Origin: Physella acuta
Lineage: Eukaryota; Mollusca; Gastropoda; Physidae
Assembly: GCF_028476545.1 (NCBI RefSeq)
Contig: NW_026732536.1
Coordinates: 124,001 to 188,000, forward strand
DNA: 64,000 nt
Direction: 5' to 3'
The translations under genes were made by a program, and so were the position numbers. How positions within the stretch are numbered: the stretch's first letter is position 1; each line of letters begins with the position of its first letter. Below the pieces are notes generated by a model. It was given only the letters and a program-made list of their open reading frames with translations, searched no databases and was not told the DNA's origin. Positions 10,689 to 25,264 of this stretch are shown here, piece after piece.

Positions 10689-11574
10689 CTGACAAAATAA
10701 ATGAATACATATTAATAAGCCTAAAATAATTTAAGTTTCAATAATATGCTATATAGTCTCAGTAAGTCTGGAACATCAATTTTGATATTTGCTATACCAT
10801 TTTATTATGTAGAGTTCTTTACAACTTTACTTTTACACATATGTAATAAGATTAAGATATAGGCCTAGTGAAGTATAGTGATAACAATATTAACCTAAAA
10901 TAATACTATTTAGTAGGGTGTAGCTTAAGAAACTTTATTATTGTTCAAGCTGACTTAAACAATTAAAAACTACATTTATTTACCTTTAATTTGAATTTTA
11001 TCAATTTTATTTATCAAATTTAATTGATAGCCTAGAAGAAGTTTTGTGAAAAACGCGTTTGTTTTTAAATGGCTACTCAATGATACTGTGGGTTAATTTT
11101 TAAGCAGTGTTGTTGTGATGTGATTGACCATTCATATTTTTGTGTCGTCTGCTAGATTTCTTCCTATTCAACTACATGGCATGCAAAATGGGCGGGCTTA
11201 GTTAGCTGTTGTCGCGATCAAATTATTTTTGAAGGTTTTGTTTTTACCCTGCATGATTGTTTATAATTAATGAAATTAGTTTTGTATGACAATATATAAT
11301 TTTCTATAGTTTAAAGTATTTTTGAGTATGTTTACAACAATATTACATAAAGCAATGCACATTTTGCTTACTTTTATGTTCTGCTTGATACCCTCAGCGA
11401 TTAGACAAAAAAAATTTACTAATTGCAAGTTTGCATCAAACACTAATCATCCATTGTTAAAAATAGATCGGTATTGTTAAATAATATGCAAAAATAATGA
11501 TTAGGCCTATAGGCCTAAGTATTACCTACATATTTCTGAGATGACCATGAAATATTCTTAAAAAACGGAATCAC

Positions 11575-11598
11575 CGTATCGTCGTATTTGACTGCCAT
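11575..11598 (-). CDS. PRDX5: Candidate first coding exon of PRDX5
   Basis: Reads ATG GCA GTC AAA TAC GAC GAT ACG (MAVKYDDT) and would join in phase 0 to the exon at 10688, giving a 176-residue protein. MA-K before VGD is typical of PRDX5 proteins. The donor after ACG (GTGATT) is weak. A later phase-0 donor (GTAGGT, after AAATAT) would lengthen the exon by 15 codons. No mitochondrial presequence is evident. A different upstream exon remains possible. Confidence 0.35.
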
Positions 11599-12974
11599 TT
11601 ATACCATGATGACAGTAAAAAAGTAGGTCAAAAGACAGGCTAAACTACTACTAGATCTACTACTAAAAAAAGTACTAGATTTTCTACTAGATCTAGATTA
11701 GATCTAGATACTAGAATCTCTAGTCTAGATTAGTAACAGTAACTTGAATGACACAAGTTTATTTCTCAAAACAAAAAAAAACAACTGACTAGATTCTAGA
11801 TCTAGATCTAGTTCTAGACTAGAGGTCTAGAGCTAAATCTAGAATCTACTAGATCTAGAATAGGCCTACAGTCTAGATCTAGAATCTAGTTTTTAGGTTC
11901 AAAATCACAAAGAAAAGTGACAAACAAAAGTGAAAAGTCAGAAGTCATCAGAACCCAGCCCAGACTCACTGGACTCACTGATCACTCTCATCACTCTGTG
12001 ACTGTTGTGAGTCTCACTTCAACATTACCTGCACTTTATACTTTGACGAATATAATCTGCTATTTTCTTGTTTAATTGTTATAATAGGTAACAATTTTGA
12101 AAGTCGTTTGACGGAAAAAGAGAAAATCCAGTACGGTGTAATTGAAGTCATTCTCTATCTAGGCCTGCGAGTCAGTGAGTTGTTTTCGTTTCAAGTAAGG
12201 ATTACGAAATTTTAATTATACTGCCGAAACATTAGGGAATACATTCGTACTGTAGGTCTTCTTTTAGTTATTAATAACTTATTAATAACTTATTTTAAAA
12301 TAATATAGACCTGCTTTTAATATAACTAATATATGCCAATCTTTAGACCTAACTATTTTTGTATGGCTCATATTGATATAACCACACATATTATTACTTT
12401 GTAAAGTATAAGTCAAACCGCGTTGCTACACTACAAGTTACTTGATAAATGAAATAGGGCCTAGAGTCTAGATAAATATTTTAATAAGCAACTTGAACAT
12501 CGTCTACTGCATAGGTTTATTCATTATAAAATCTGTATTATTTTTAATTTTAAAAATGGATTCTTATCAATGAACAGTGAGCCAAAGTTGATCAGAAAGA
12601 CACATTTAACAAGAGGAATTACCGACGATTGATGGCAAAGTAATGACATCTACATAACGCTGTTCAAACATGAACATTGTTTGTTTTTGTTTGTTTATTG
12701 TTATTTTTTGTTAAGGAATATATGTTTTCCTGTTCTATTTAGAATTACATGTTAATAGTAATTAAGAAAGATGTAATAGTTTTAAAATTTGTAGGCCTAG
12801 TCTGAAACAGTTTTTCTATTAAAATACGGCATCAGGGGAGGCTAGATTTTTATTCGAAATTGAAGTAAATAATTTCTGGGTTCCTTCCCTTTATATGAGA
12901 GTCGCGTTGCGTAAACTAAAACTATGCGCTAAAAATGAAACAGAAATTGACATTAGAAAATTAACAGATATAGA
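11599..12974. promoter_or_regulatory. Upstream region of PRDX5; CTAGATCT-rich patch
   Basis: About 11640-11890 is crowded with TCTAGATCTAGA-type palindromes. 11930-12020 has repeated CACTGA/ACTCTCATCACT words. The rest is AT-rich. The promoter should lie here by position if the candidate first exon is right, but no core element stands out. Confidence 0.3.
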
Positions 12975-13110
12975 TCTTAATACGTTATCGGACAGGAGAG
13001 CGTGGGATTGCTTACTCCAGAAGTCCCGAGTTCAAACCCCGGGGGAGATAAGGCTTGTTAGCTGGGGACAGTGACCCATATAGGAATCACCATCTGAATC
13101 ACCGATTGAA
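12975..13110 (+). mobile_element. SINE family B fragment
   Basis: Contains a recognisable B box in GAGTTCAAACCCC and the family body GTTAGCTGGGGACAGTGACC. It lacks the distal body and tail seen in the copies at 8752 and 61290. Confidence 0.6.
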
Positions 13111-13494
13111 GACCAGAGTTTCTTCCAGGCATCTTCCAGAAAGTCTACCGCACCCCACCCGAACGAGAAGGATTTTATATAATAAACATACACTTTTACT
13201 ACAATCAAGTCAAACATGTTTGAACATTTTGCAACAAAACACCCAAGGGCACTAACTCATGTTTTCCTATTGTGTGGCTCTAGACTATGGACTCTACAAC
13301 AAAGAAACAGCTAAAAGCACACATCAAAAGCTGGCATCCAGACAACTATCAAGCACACAACGAAGTCTACTGAAGGCAAGACTCAAACAACGAATTAACA
13401 TAAAATAACAGAGACGACGTAATCGTTCAAAAATGATATATAAAGCTGTGAGGAATTTTAAAAATTGAACAATGAAGTGTGACTGATTATAACC
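13111..13494. other. Unassigned noncoding DNA
   Basis: No gene or clear repeat seen; open frames here are short and lack start/splice context. Confidence 0.4.
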
Positions 13495-13640
13495 CAACTA
13501 CACAACAACCCCATAATCTACATACAAAACCACTGACCATAACCCACATACATACCACTGACCATAGCCCACATATATACGACTGACGATAGCCCACATA
13601 CACGCCACTGACCATAACCCGCATACATACCACTGACCGG
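13495..13640 (+). repeat. 25-bp tandem repeat, diverged block
   Basis: Five or six diverged units of the ACCACTGACCATAACCC type, interrupted by the next repeat class and resuming in purer form at 13853. Confidence 0.75.
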
Positions 13641-13852
13641 TGACAGGACAAATGATCTCAGGACAAATGATCTCAGACAAAATATCTCAGACAAAATATC
13701 TCACGGACAAATGATCTCAAGACAAATGATCTCAGGACAAATGATCTCAAGGACAAATGATCTCACGGACAAAAGATACCAGGACAATATATATCAAGAC
13801 AAATGATACCACGGACAATTAATCTCAGACAAAATATCTCAGACAAAATATC
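13641..13852 (+). repeat. 15-17-bp tandem repeat (GACAAATGATCTCAG)
   Basis: About a dozen units alternating GACAAATGATCTCAG and GACAAAATATCTCAG, sandwiched between two blocks of the 25-bp repeat. Confidence 0.85.
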
Positions 13853-14150
13853 TCACATACACACCACTGACCATAACCCACATTCATACCACTGACCATA
13901 ACCCACATACACACCACTGACCATAACCCACATACACACCACTGACCATAACCCACATACGCACCACATACACACCATTGACCATAACCCACATACACAC
14001 CACATACACACCACTGACCATAACCCACATACACACCACTGACCATAACCCACATACACACCACTGACCATAACCCACATACACACCACTGACCATAACC
14101 CACATACACACCACTGACCATAACCCACATACACACCACTGACCAAATAC
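13853..14150 (+). repeat. 25-bp tandem repeat, about 12 units
   Basis: Regular units of ACACCACTGACCATAACCC plus ACATAC, with two short partial units near 13960-14010. Minus-strand frames with repeated CMWVMVSGVYVGYGQW are artefacts of this array. Confidence 0.9.
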
Positions 14151-14330
14151 ACATGCACACAACTGGTCAAAACGTAGGGTTTCCCGAAAAAAAAATGCGC
14201 AGTGGAAAAAAAACGAAACCGAAAAATGCGCAAGCAGAAAAAATGCGCAAATATAAATTCATTTTATGAATGCAATTTCATTTGCTTATTTATCGTAAAA
14301 AAAATATTTGATTGGGGTACAATTTACATA

Positions 14331-14505
14331 TGGGACGGAGTGGCCTAGCGATAGAGAGCTAGACTACTAACCCGTAAGTCTCAAGTTCGAATCCGGGTTC
14401 ATTTCAATAGACCGTCCCTGAGTGCACACAACTGTGATGGGTACCTAACTCATGTTAGGGAAAGTAAAGGCGGCTGGGCATAGTGCTGACCACACTATCC
14501 TTTCA
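14331..14505 (+). mobile_element. tRNA-derived SINE, family A
   Basis: The tRNA-like head contains the A-box region TGGCCTAGCGATAGAG and a clean B box AGTTCGAATCC (14384-14394). The body carries GGTACCTAACTCATGTTAGG, GAAAGTAAAGGCGGCTGGGC and GACCACACTATCC. These body words recur in the copies near 42250, 52355, 56161 and 56675. Confidence 0.8.
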
Positions 14506-15130
<625 letters not shown>

Positions 15131-15995
15131 TGGGCTGACGCTACCTATAAGGCGAACTAGGCTGTTGCCTAGAGCGCCATTCCTCTGGGGGGGGGGGGGG
15201 GCGCAAAAAGGTTTAATCGATATTATCAAAAAGTACCTAATAATTAATAACTTTGATTATCTTTTATTATCTATAGACAGGGTAATAAACAAAGGAGTAG
15301 ATATCTATTATCTAATTTTTAAGGTTGATTTAGTGATCGCTCGAGTACATGACGGGGCGTTCCGAAACACGTGCAATTTTGGTTTTTAATAGGGATTGTA
15401 AGTCTCGTTTTCTCTGACTTTGAATTAGAAATCTGTTCTGATGTATAGAGATTTGTAATTTGCGAGGTGTTCAAAATATTGTACTTGTTTGGTAAGTTTT
15501 GATGAATTGTTTTGATTTGGGAGTAACGGCCGTTTAGGTACAAAGTATCGAAGTGTTAAAGTGTCGTGTTTTTTATTTGTCTGTTGTGTAGTTGAAGGTC
15601 TAGTGGAATGATTGGTAGTAGAGAAATGAGAATGTAGGTGATTAAGTTGCTCTGGAGTCCGGGACTATCGAGCCTTGTGGTATTAAGGTATCGAATTGTG
15701 TTGACTGTTAATGTGTAGCAGTAGGTCCAGTTAAATCGTTGTTGATTGGGAGTGTCGTTTGTAGAGCTTAGTGAAGTTAGTTGAAGTGGTGTCGTAGTTC
15801 TTGAGCATCGAGTCTAGTTATGTTTAGGTATCGAAGTTTGATGTGTTGTGAATGTAGTAGAGTATATCGAGTAGTCGAGTTTATCGTAAGTTAGATTATT
15901 TCTATCAGGACTGAACACACTTCAAAGAAAGGTAGGCGTTCTTTAGCTGAAAAATCGTTACTGTTTTAGGAATCTATATTACCACTTTTAAAATA

Positions 15996-16143
<148 letters not shown>

Positions 16144-16746
16144 TAACTATAATTTTAAAAATTTAAAATACTTTATCAATAATTACAATAATGTCTTAAA
16201 CAGTTCTCCGTATTTGACTAATTATACAGGCGGCGCCTTATTTAGGGGATAAAAACAAAAAATTTTCCTTGGAGTACAGAGTTAAACTGAATATAAATAA
16301 CTTGAATGTCATCAAGTTTGAATAGAAGCATGTTATAATAAAATTAACGTGTTTAAACTTTTAAACAAAACCTGTAGTTAAGTAGTTAATAAAAAATAAA
16401 TATATTGTTTTGACACGGTTGCATAGTTAATATAAAACATTTATTATAATTATTACGTAATGAAATTTATATCGTTTTATTGTGTTTTTCTAGCATGTCT
16501 TAGTTACACTTGGTTAATTTAGCTATTCTTGTGAAAGTTATTTCCCTTGCATTAAATTTTGGTATTTGGGTTTCCGAATGGGAGATAATTCGTTTGCCTA
16601 ACTTCGTTTTAAATTCCAGCACCTTAGGTTGATCTCTTACATATAAATACAACTTAAAGTTATTATTTGCTTTTGTTAAAATTATATAGAGCAGAAGTTC
16701 CAAACAAAAAAGGTTGGTATGTTTTTTTTAGCATTATCCAATTGAA

Positions 16747-17081
16747 GTAACGTCATACTTTTGCATTATAAGAAAGCAATGTTAGAAAACTAGTCCTTTA
16801 GCCGTTATTTCGCTTTTAGAAAATGGATTTAATACATTGTATTAAGAATCGATCAAAATACTCTATGACTCTATCTTGACAGAGTTCTGACAAGAATTTG
16901 GAAAAATATCGATGTTTTAAGAAAAATACAACAGCAATTATGAGGAGGGTTGTAGGCTGAGGTGTGACGTAATTTTTTTTTGGGGGGGGGGGTCTGGCTT
17001 TTTGTGACGACGTGTGACGGAGGGGAAGGGGGGATGGTATAAATCGTCAAAAAAGCGTGACGTCAATTATGGATGACCCCT
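16747..17081 (+). mobile_element. ATGACCCC-ended repeat, copy 3 (left end truncated)
   Basis: Matches copies 1 and 2 from TTTTGCATTATAAGAAAGC to the terminal TGGATGACCCC. It sits inside the second hAT-like element; comparison with the 2920-5452 copy shows about 110 bp of host sequence missing at the junction. Confidence 0.65.
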
Positions 17082-17464
17082 AATGGATTCATATTTAACA
17101 ATTGTAGGCTGGAATCTATAACATTTATAACCTTTAATTTTTCAAAAGCAAAAAACAAATCGTTACATAATCATACGATATAGACATTTTACAATTATAA
17201 CTAAGAACAGTCAAGCTTGAAACAGGTAAGTTCCGTCCTGAAACTCACCTTGGGCGGTCTGAAAAAGAGTTAAAGAGCCCAACACAACAAGGACTGTATG
17301 GGTTTTTTTCGTGTTTTTTCCCAGACTTTTTTCTCACGGGAGGGAGGGGGAAGCACTCCAAATTTTATAAAGGGGGGGGGGGGGCTATGTCGTAAAGTAC
17401 AAAGTAGACACGTGGACAATTTCAATAGAATGTGATCACGCTTGCAAATTTGAATTGAAGGAAT

Positions 17465-18631
<1,167 letters not shown>

Positions 18632-18819
18632 CAGAGGCGTAGCGAGGGCGGGGGCGGGGGGACATATGTCTCCGGGCGCTGACCTTAGGAGGCGCCAAAA
18701 TGGGTTGGAAAAATAATAAATTGAAAGCTTGAGGGGGGGGGGGGTGCAAATCGAAAGTTTGAGGGGGGTGCAAATCAAAAGTTTGTCCCCGGGCGCCGGG
18801 AAGGATCGCTACGCCTCTG
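18632..18819. mobile_element. hAT-type MITE, family C
   Basis: Starts CAGAGGCGTAGCGAGG and ends GATCGCTACGCCTCTG; flanking 8-mers CATATAGC and CATATAGT match at 7 of 8. Family C differs from A by the internal CTTAGGAGGCGCCAAAATGG segment but shares the G-run/TGCAAATCGAAAG units. Confidence 0.85.
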
Positions 18820-18955
18820 CATATAGTTCTGTCCTGCTATAACTTTTACTTCCACTCAGACTTGGTTTACAGTTCTCTATCGTCATTGTCTTGACCCCAA
18901 CCTGCCGTAGGTCTCCATACCATCTGTTCATCTGAGACAAGGTCTTCCATTCGAC

Positions 18956-19208
18956 CAGTGGCGTAGCGATGTCGGGTGTCACCCGGTGCGGCACTTAATG
19001 GTGTCACCCCCCAGAGGCGCAGCGACCCTTCACGGGGACAAACTTTCGATTTGCACCCTCCCCCCCCCCTCAAACTTTCGATTTGCATCCCCCCCCCCCC
19101 TCAAAGTTTTCTCTATATATTTTGCTATTTTTTGCCTTGGTGTCACCCCCCCTAAATGGTGTCACACGGTGCGGTCCGTACCCCCCCCCTCTCCTCGCTA
19201 CGCCTCTG
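18956..19208 (+). mobile_element. hAT-type MITE, family A
   Basis: Starts CAGTGGCGTAGCGATG and ends CTCGCTACGCCTCTG with a perfect 8-bp duplication CATTCGAC (18948-18955, 19209-19216). Confidence 0.9.
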
Positions 19209-19522
19209 CATTCGACCATTTCCATTGTGGTTTTAGACTCGTCTACTTGTAAGTTCAATACATAACACTCTATAGTGCAAAATTGCCTCACCATCTTCTA
19301 TTTATTATAAGGACCTGACTTCATCTAAGTTTGTTTGAGGGGTGTCCGCCCCGGGCGTTACTCTCATACCCCCACCCCCTCCACACACAAGAAACTTCTG
19401 CTACTCAATTTGCGGGTGCCCCCAACATGGAGGTAATGAAGTATTCCTCTGTTACAGACTGGCTTATTGGGTGGGGATGAAGTCTTTAAAACTGCCTCTC
19501 TCATAATATGGGGGCAAGCGTA
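19209..19522. other. Unassigned noncoding DNA
   Basis: No gene seen. The DNA flanking the 18956-19208 MITE on both sides is less AT-rich than average, and could be part of an older repeat. Confidence 0.35.
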
Positions 19523-20305
19523 TTTTTACTTTCTCGTATATACGAAGTATAGAGAAAGTATTGTAATCGTGCACAAAAATCACTTGAAATTTTAACAATT
19601 TTCACCGTATTACACCTCAGTCCTTCATCACCTCCGAAGTATAGAGGACTTATTTTAATCGGGCAAAAATTATCAATCAAGATTTATCAAAATTAAGAGG
19701 TTTTATGCGTAATCCAGTCTGAAAAACTGGGCTTTGCACTTCTGTCCGTATGTCTGTGTGTCTGTGTGTGTGTGTGTGTGTCCGTGTGTAAACACGATAA
19801 CTTGAGTACCGTTACAGCTAGGTTGATGAAATTTCATATATAAGTATTTAATCAAAATCGTAGATCCGTATCAACTTTTGAGCGATTTCCGATAACCGGA
19901 AGTGGTACTTTTCCTACTTTGAATTTTTCAAAAGCCTATAACTTGAGTACTATTTCAGATAGATAAATGAAATTTCATACGTAAGTAAAAGATCTAATTC
20001 TCTACCTTCTATTAAATTTTGAGTCATTTCCGTTGACTGGAAGTAGTACTTTACGCTACTTCCGATTTCTCAAAAAACTAATGTAAATTTTAAAAGTACT
20101 AATAATATTGCGCACTATTATGCGCTTTTTTATTTCGCGTTCACTTGGTGTGCAATTAATTTGTCAACGAGATTTTATTCTATTTTTAAAACTTTAAGTA
20201 TTTAAAATGGATTAAAAATCATGTCTATAGCCCGAGTTCCCATCCCCTGTTATTTTATATAAGAATATTCAAGAAAGTTTAGGGGAGATCACTCCCGGTT
20301 TATTT
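19523..20305 (+). mobile_element. TTCTCGTATA-type repeat, copy 1 (about 780 bp)
   Basis: Starts TACTTTCTCGTATATACGAA, continues through GTATAGAGAAAGTATTG and a GTCCGTATGTCTGTGTG block, and ends GGGGAGATCACTCCCGG then TTTATTT. Copies 2 and 3 (27529 and 54928) share this start, middle and end. No open frame; it is a dispersed non-autonomous element of undetermined class. Confidence 0.75.
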
Positions 20306-20410
20306 AAATTATCATTTACATACATGATATTCGTTTAGGTTCTGATTGCTTGATAAACTTGATAAGTGAGTTATTTATTTTATTACATATTGATAAATGT
20401 ATTTCCCCTC

Positions 20411-20416
<6 letters not shown>

Positions 20417-20486
<70 letters not shown>
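20417..20486. repeat. (TA)n microsatellite
   Basis: TA tract that is the insertion site of the MITE at 20487; TA resumes on its far side at 20801. Confidence 0.95.
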
Positions 20487-20490
<4 letters not shown>

Positions 20491-20800
20491 GGCGTAGCGA
20501 GGTCGGGTGTCACACGGTGCGGCACTTAATGGTGTCACCCCCCAGAGGCGTAGCGACCCTTACCGGGGACAAACTTTCAAATGTTCGATTTGCACCCCCC
20601 TCAAGTTTTCGATTTGCACCCCCCCCCCCCTCAAGTTTTCTATTTGCACCCCCCCCCCTCAAGTTTTCGATTTGCAACCCCCCCCCCCCCCCCTCAAGTT
20701 TTTCTATATGTATTTTGCTATTTTTTGCCTTGGTGTCACCCCCCTATATGGTGTCACCCGGTGCGGTCCGCACCCCCCGCCCCCCCTCGCTACGCCCCTG
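20487..20800 (+). mobile_element. hAT-type MITE, family A, inserted in (TA)n
   Basis: Starts CAGAGGCGTAGCGAGG and ends CTCGCTACGCCCCTG, flanked by TATATATA on both sides, consistent with an 8-bp duplication in TA repeat. The interior has four C-run/TTTGCA units. Confidence 0.85.
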
Positions 20801-20826
20801 TATATATATATACATATATATATATA

Positions 20827-21520
20827 CTAGCCGTCCCGGCCAGGCCCTGCTCTGGCTTCTGTGAAAAACCTTTCTGTTAAAGACCATTACCTGTGTGTTT
20901 AGTAATCATCATAAACCCGGCATTGCCCACCCAAACCACAACCAACCAAAACAACAAAACGCAAACATAACGCTAACACAATTACAAATACAAAAGAAAA
21001 CAAAAACCTAACAACAAACCCAACCACAACCACAAACACCAATACAAACACAAAGAAAAAACAAACAAAAAAGCAAACGAAAACAAAAACCTAACAACGA
21101 ACCAAACCACAAACACCAATACCAACAAAAAAAAACGAAAAAGCAAACGAAAACAAACCAAATCCAAACGCAAAACCAACCAAAAAACACAAATACAAAC
21201 CCAAACAAAAAAACACAAACAAAAACGAAAAAAGAAAGAACAAAAACGAACCAAATCAAAACGCAACCACTAACGCAAACCCACCTAAACACAAAGAAAA
21301 CACTAACGCGAACATAAACGCCCGGGGCGGAATCACCTGTTTTAGCTTAATGAACGACTATAGTACCCCCAACTTATTCATAGTCTTTTGCACTCACTTA
21401 AACGAACGCGCCTGTTTCAATTTAATGAACAATTATAATACTCCAAGCTTATCCGTAAAATACCTACAACATTTGCACTTGATCAATCCCCGCTAATTAT
21501 GTAATTATTTTTTTTCCCAA
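20827..21520 (+). mobile_element. CTAGC-head element with A/C-only body
   Basis: Begins CTAGCCGTCCCGG followed by a GCCAG...CTGGC hairpin. From about 20925 to 21300 the plus strand is almost only A and C. A tail with CGCGCCTGTTTCAATTTAATG follows. Head and body layout match the 28169-29648 insertion. The right boundary is approximate. Minus-strand frames rich in F, V and C are artefacts. Confidence 0.55.
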
Positions 21521-22003
<483 letters not shown>

Positions 22004-22416
22004 TATTTATATAGACCTATAACACAAACATCTATGCTATTATTTATTTATTTGTGTTAAGCACGCTAACATCTTTTTTTCCCACACCTTCACACACACT
22101 CTCACCACACAAACACACACACGTACACACATTCTACCTAGTTGTAGATTCCATGTAGATTCCTCCACCTGAATGGAGCTCAGGTAGATGTGAAATTAAT
22201 TAATTATCCGCAGGTTAGCAGGTAAAAAATGTACACATTGCACGCAGCATGTGCTGACATCTAGCAGATGTCAGGTCAAGCTGACATGGCATGCTGTTCA
22301 TGTAAGGTTTCTCTCGTTTTTTCTCCGGTGTTGGGGGGGGGTACTTAAATTATTCAGGGGAGGGGGCGGGTTCTGGTTCATGTATAGATCTTATGTAGAA
22401 ATTTTGTTGTTGTGGT
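22004..22416. other. Unassigned noncoding DNA
   Basis: CA-rich near 22090-22130. About 22305-22380 resembles a decayed family D MITE (TTTTTTCTCCGG then a G run). No gene. Confidence 0.4.
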
Positions 22417-22633
22417 CATGTGCGTGCGTATGTGTGTGTGTATGTGTGTGTGTGTTTGGTGTGGTGGTGATGGTGTATGTGTATGCGTGTGGGTGTATGT
22501 GAGTGTGTGCTTTTGTGTGTGTGTGTTTGTTTGGTGTGGTGTGGTGGTGTGTGCGTGTGGATGTATGTGAGTGTGTGCTTTTGTGTGTGTGTGTTTAATT
22601 GTGTGGTGTGGTGGTGGTGATGGTGTGCATGTA

Positions 22634-22673
<40 letters not shown>

Positions 22674-22705
22674 TGTGTGTGTGTGTGTGCGTGTGTTGGT
22701 GGGGG
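22417..22705 (+). repeat. GT-rich compound microsatellite
   Basis: (GT)n with interspersed GGTGTGGTGGTG and a (GA)n block near 22655-22672. Confidence 0.9.
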
Positions 22706-23116
22706 AGATGGGGTCTCTACCTGGGCAGGTTACAAATAAACTTACTCTGGAACACGTACAATTTCTTGTTTAAATTGCGAACTCTAAACACATTTTCTTT
22801 TTCCTTATATTTACTTTATACAATTACATCTACTTGGTTATAATGCATATACCTAATAATTAAACTTTATAATTACATCTACCTGTCTCACATTATTTTC
22901 GTGCTTCTTGCTTTGAAAGAAATAGAACACTTTCGAACATAATTGTTCCATGTTTTACACATGCTGATGTCATTACAATTATGCTTTACATTGTAGCTAA
23001 TTAACACTACCTAGTATTACAGCAAGGCGATTCTTTTAGCTTAGAAAAATCAAGGTATTTGCCTCTGGTCAACTTTTTCGAAGTTTCTCTAGCTTATGGA
23101 GCTGAAGTACATGAGC
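22706..23116. other. AT-rich noncoding DNA
   Basis: AATTACATCTAC is repeated at about 22823 and 22871; otherwise nothing recognised. Confidence 0.4.
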
Positions 23117-23124
23117 AACACAGT

Positions 23125-23417
23125 CTGAGTTTCTTTCAGGCATATCTTTGTGGGGAACCGCCCCACCTCCACCCCCTCCTCCCCCCCCCCCCCCCCCCCC
23201 ATCCCATTTCTCCGAAGCACCAAACGAAATAGAATTTACATACAAAATAAATACGTTAACCTGTGTCCACCCCTGCCCCCACCCTCACCCTACCCCCTCC
23301 ACTGGAAATTTAAGCGAATATTTTTATTCCCCCCCCCCCTCACCCACCCACACACATAATGGTTTCAAGTGCCCCCTCCCCCATCCAACTGAGACAATAT
23401 ATCTGAAAGAAACACCG
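23125..23417 (-). mobile_element. hAT-type MITE, family D
   Basis: Ends CTGAGTTTCTTTCAG and CTGAAAGAAACACCG are inverted repeats. A perfect 8-bp duplication AACACAGT flanks it (23117-23124, 23418-23425). The interior is C-rich, the reverse complement of the G-rich 30492-30729 copy. Confidence 0.8.
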
Positions 23418-23425
23418 AACACAGT

Positions 23426-23695
23426 GACGCACGAACTTGAATCATGAATTAGCGCTCATGAAATATTTAACACGATATAATCCAGAAATCCATCTATATT
23501 AATACAATACTCGCTGCCCCTGTTAACTCCCTATGGGAGTAGCAGAATGACCTCCCTTACTAACAAAAAACAAATGTCACTATACGCCCACGCCTTGTCC
23601 TACTGAACTAAAACAATAAAATAAAATTATGAATTGCTAAAACACATTAAAAATATTTCTTTTAAATATTTCTTTTAATGCCAACATTTTTCAAA
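23426..23695. other. Unassigned noncoding DNA
   Basis: No gene or known repeat seen. Confidence 0.4.
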
Positions 23696-23703
23696 GCTAA
23701 TAT

Positions 23704-24125
<422 letters not shown>

Positions 24126-24280
24126 ACTAATATTATATGCAAAATTACACTGAATATCTAAATGTTAGAAACCCACGCATTATATTGTTCTACTTTCAAC
24201 CATCTAGGCAGAGGCGTAACTAGGGTGTGGGGGGTTGCACCTTTTCGTTCACGTTAATAATTTATATATATATATATATA
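24126..24280. other. Spacer with a partial MITE end and short (TA)n
   Basis: CAGAGGCGTAACTAGG near 24211 is a lone family A/B-type end with no partner end found. A short TA tract (24262-24280) precedes the next MITE. Confidence 0.5.
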
Positions 24281-24543
24281 CAGGGGCGTAGCGAGGGGGG
24301 GGGGGGGCGGGGGGTGCGGACCGCACCGGGTGACACCATTTAAGGGGGTGACACCAAGGCAAAAAATAGCAAAATATATAGAGAAAAACTCGAGGGGGGG
24401 GGGGGGTGCAAATCGAAAGTTTGAGGGGGGGGGGTTGCAAATCGAAAATTTGAAAGTTTGTCCCTGGGAAGGGTCTCTATGCCTCTGGGGGGGGGTGACA
24501 CCATTAAGTGCCGCACCGGGTGACACCCGACCTCGCTACGCCA

Positions 24544-24546
<3 letters not shown>
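24281..24546 (-). mobile_element. hAT-type MITE, family A, inserted in (TA)n
   Basis: Starts CAGGGGCGTAGCGAGG and ends CTCGCTACGCCACTG with TATATATA on each side. The interior has two G-run units. Confidence 0.85.

Positions 24547-24621
<75 letters not shown>
24547..24621. repeat. (TA)n microsatellite
   Basis: TA tract lying between a MITE end and a CTAGC-type head. Confidence 0.95.
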
Positions 24622-24623
<2 letters not shown>

Positions 24624-24755
24624 TAGCTGCATACCCGTGCTCCGCCATAGTGAATCTTTTTTTTTAAATGTACCATCTTATATATATAAATGGGAAGGGG
24701 GCGCAAAATTGATAGCTTGCCCGGGCGCTGGAATTGGTCGCTTCGCCTCTACAAA
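24622..24755 (+). mobile_element. CTAGC-head fragment plus degenerate MITE C end
   Basis: ACTAGCTGCATACCCGTGCT then CCGCCATAG matches the head of 28169-29648. It is followed by GGGCGCAAAATTGATAGC and a CGCTTCGCCTCT end resembling family C. Confidence 0.5.
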
Positions 24756-25047
24756 TTGATTCTTTAAAAAGTGCATACAAGGTAGAGTTCTACAATGAAC
24801 AACATATATAATTTAAAGTGTTTCTTTTTTAACTAGAAAAAAAACAACATTGTTCTTATGAAAAAAAAAAAAAATTTTAACGAATAATAGACTCCATCGA
24901 TCGAAAAGCTCAGGTAGGTTTAATAGGTGGAGCAGACACAAAGGGAATGCGTGATTCCTACAGGTGTCAAACTGTGGGCTAATTGGTTCATTAACAGGTG
25001 GGAAGCTAATTAATTAATGGGAAACTTGAAGATCCTTTTCTCTAGAC
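24756..25047. other. Unassigned noncoding DNA with homeodomain-like words
   Basis: TTAATTAATTA-type words cluster at 24975-25020; otherwise nothing recognised. Confidence 0.35.
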
Positions 25048-25264
25048 CAGGGGTCTCCAAACTTTTCAGTCCGAGGGCCGCATTACTAACAATTTTCAGT
25101 TCGGGGGCCAGTTAGTTCCAGACATGTCTTTGATTTTTCTGCCTAAGTTCCTCAGCCATCACCAACAAATGTTTTTTTCCGTGGACAAAAAGATCTCCGC
25201 GGGCCGGATGAAAGGACCTCGCGGGCCGCATCCGGCCCGCGGGCCGGTAGTTTGGAGACCCCTG
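25048..25264. mobile_element. Charlie-like hAT MITE (217 bp)
   Basis: Starts CAGGGGTCTCCAAACT and ends AGTTTGGAGACCCCTG, perfect inverted repeats typical of hAT-Charlie-type elements. Flanking 8-mers CTCTAGAC and TTCTAGAC agree at 7 of 8 and fit the nTCTAGAn target preference. The interior has GC-rich GCGGGCCG words. Confidence 0.9.

Noticed and set aside
13825-14233. Minus-strand repeat protein with MWVMVSGVYVGYGQW units
   Set aside because: 25-bp minisatellite read in all three frames.
18820-19300. LINE coding remnant on the minus strand (EWKTLSQMNRWYGDLRQVGV)
   Set aside because: The peptide has a protein-like look but no recognisable reverse transcriptase or endonuclease motif, and it is partly translated MITE.
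20982-21292. Minus-strand frames rich in Phe, Val and Cys, resembling a membrane protein
   Set aside because: Direct translation of an A/C-only low-complexity tract; no start context, domain or codon signal.
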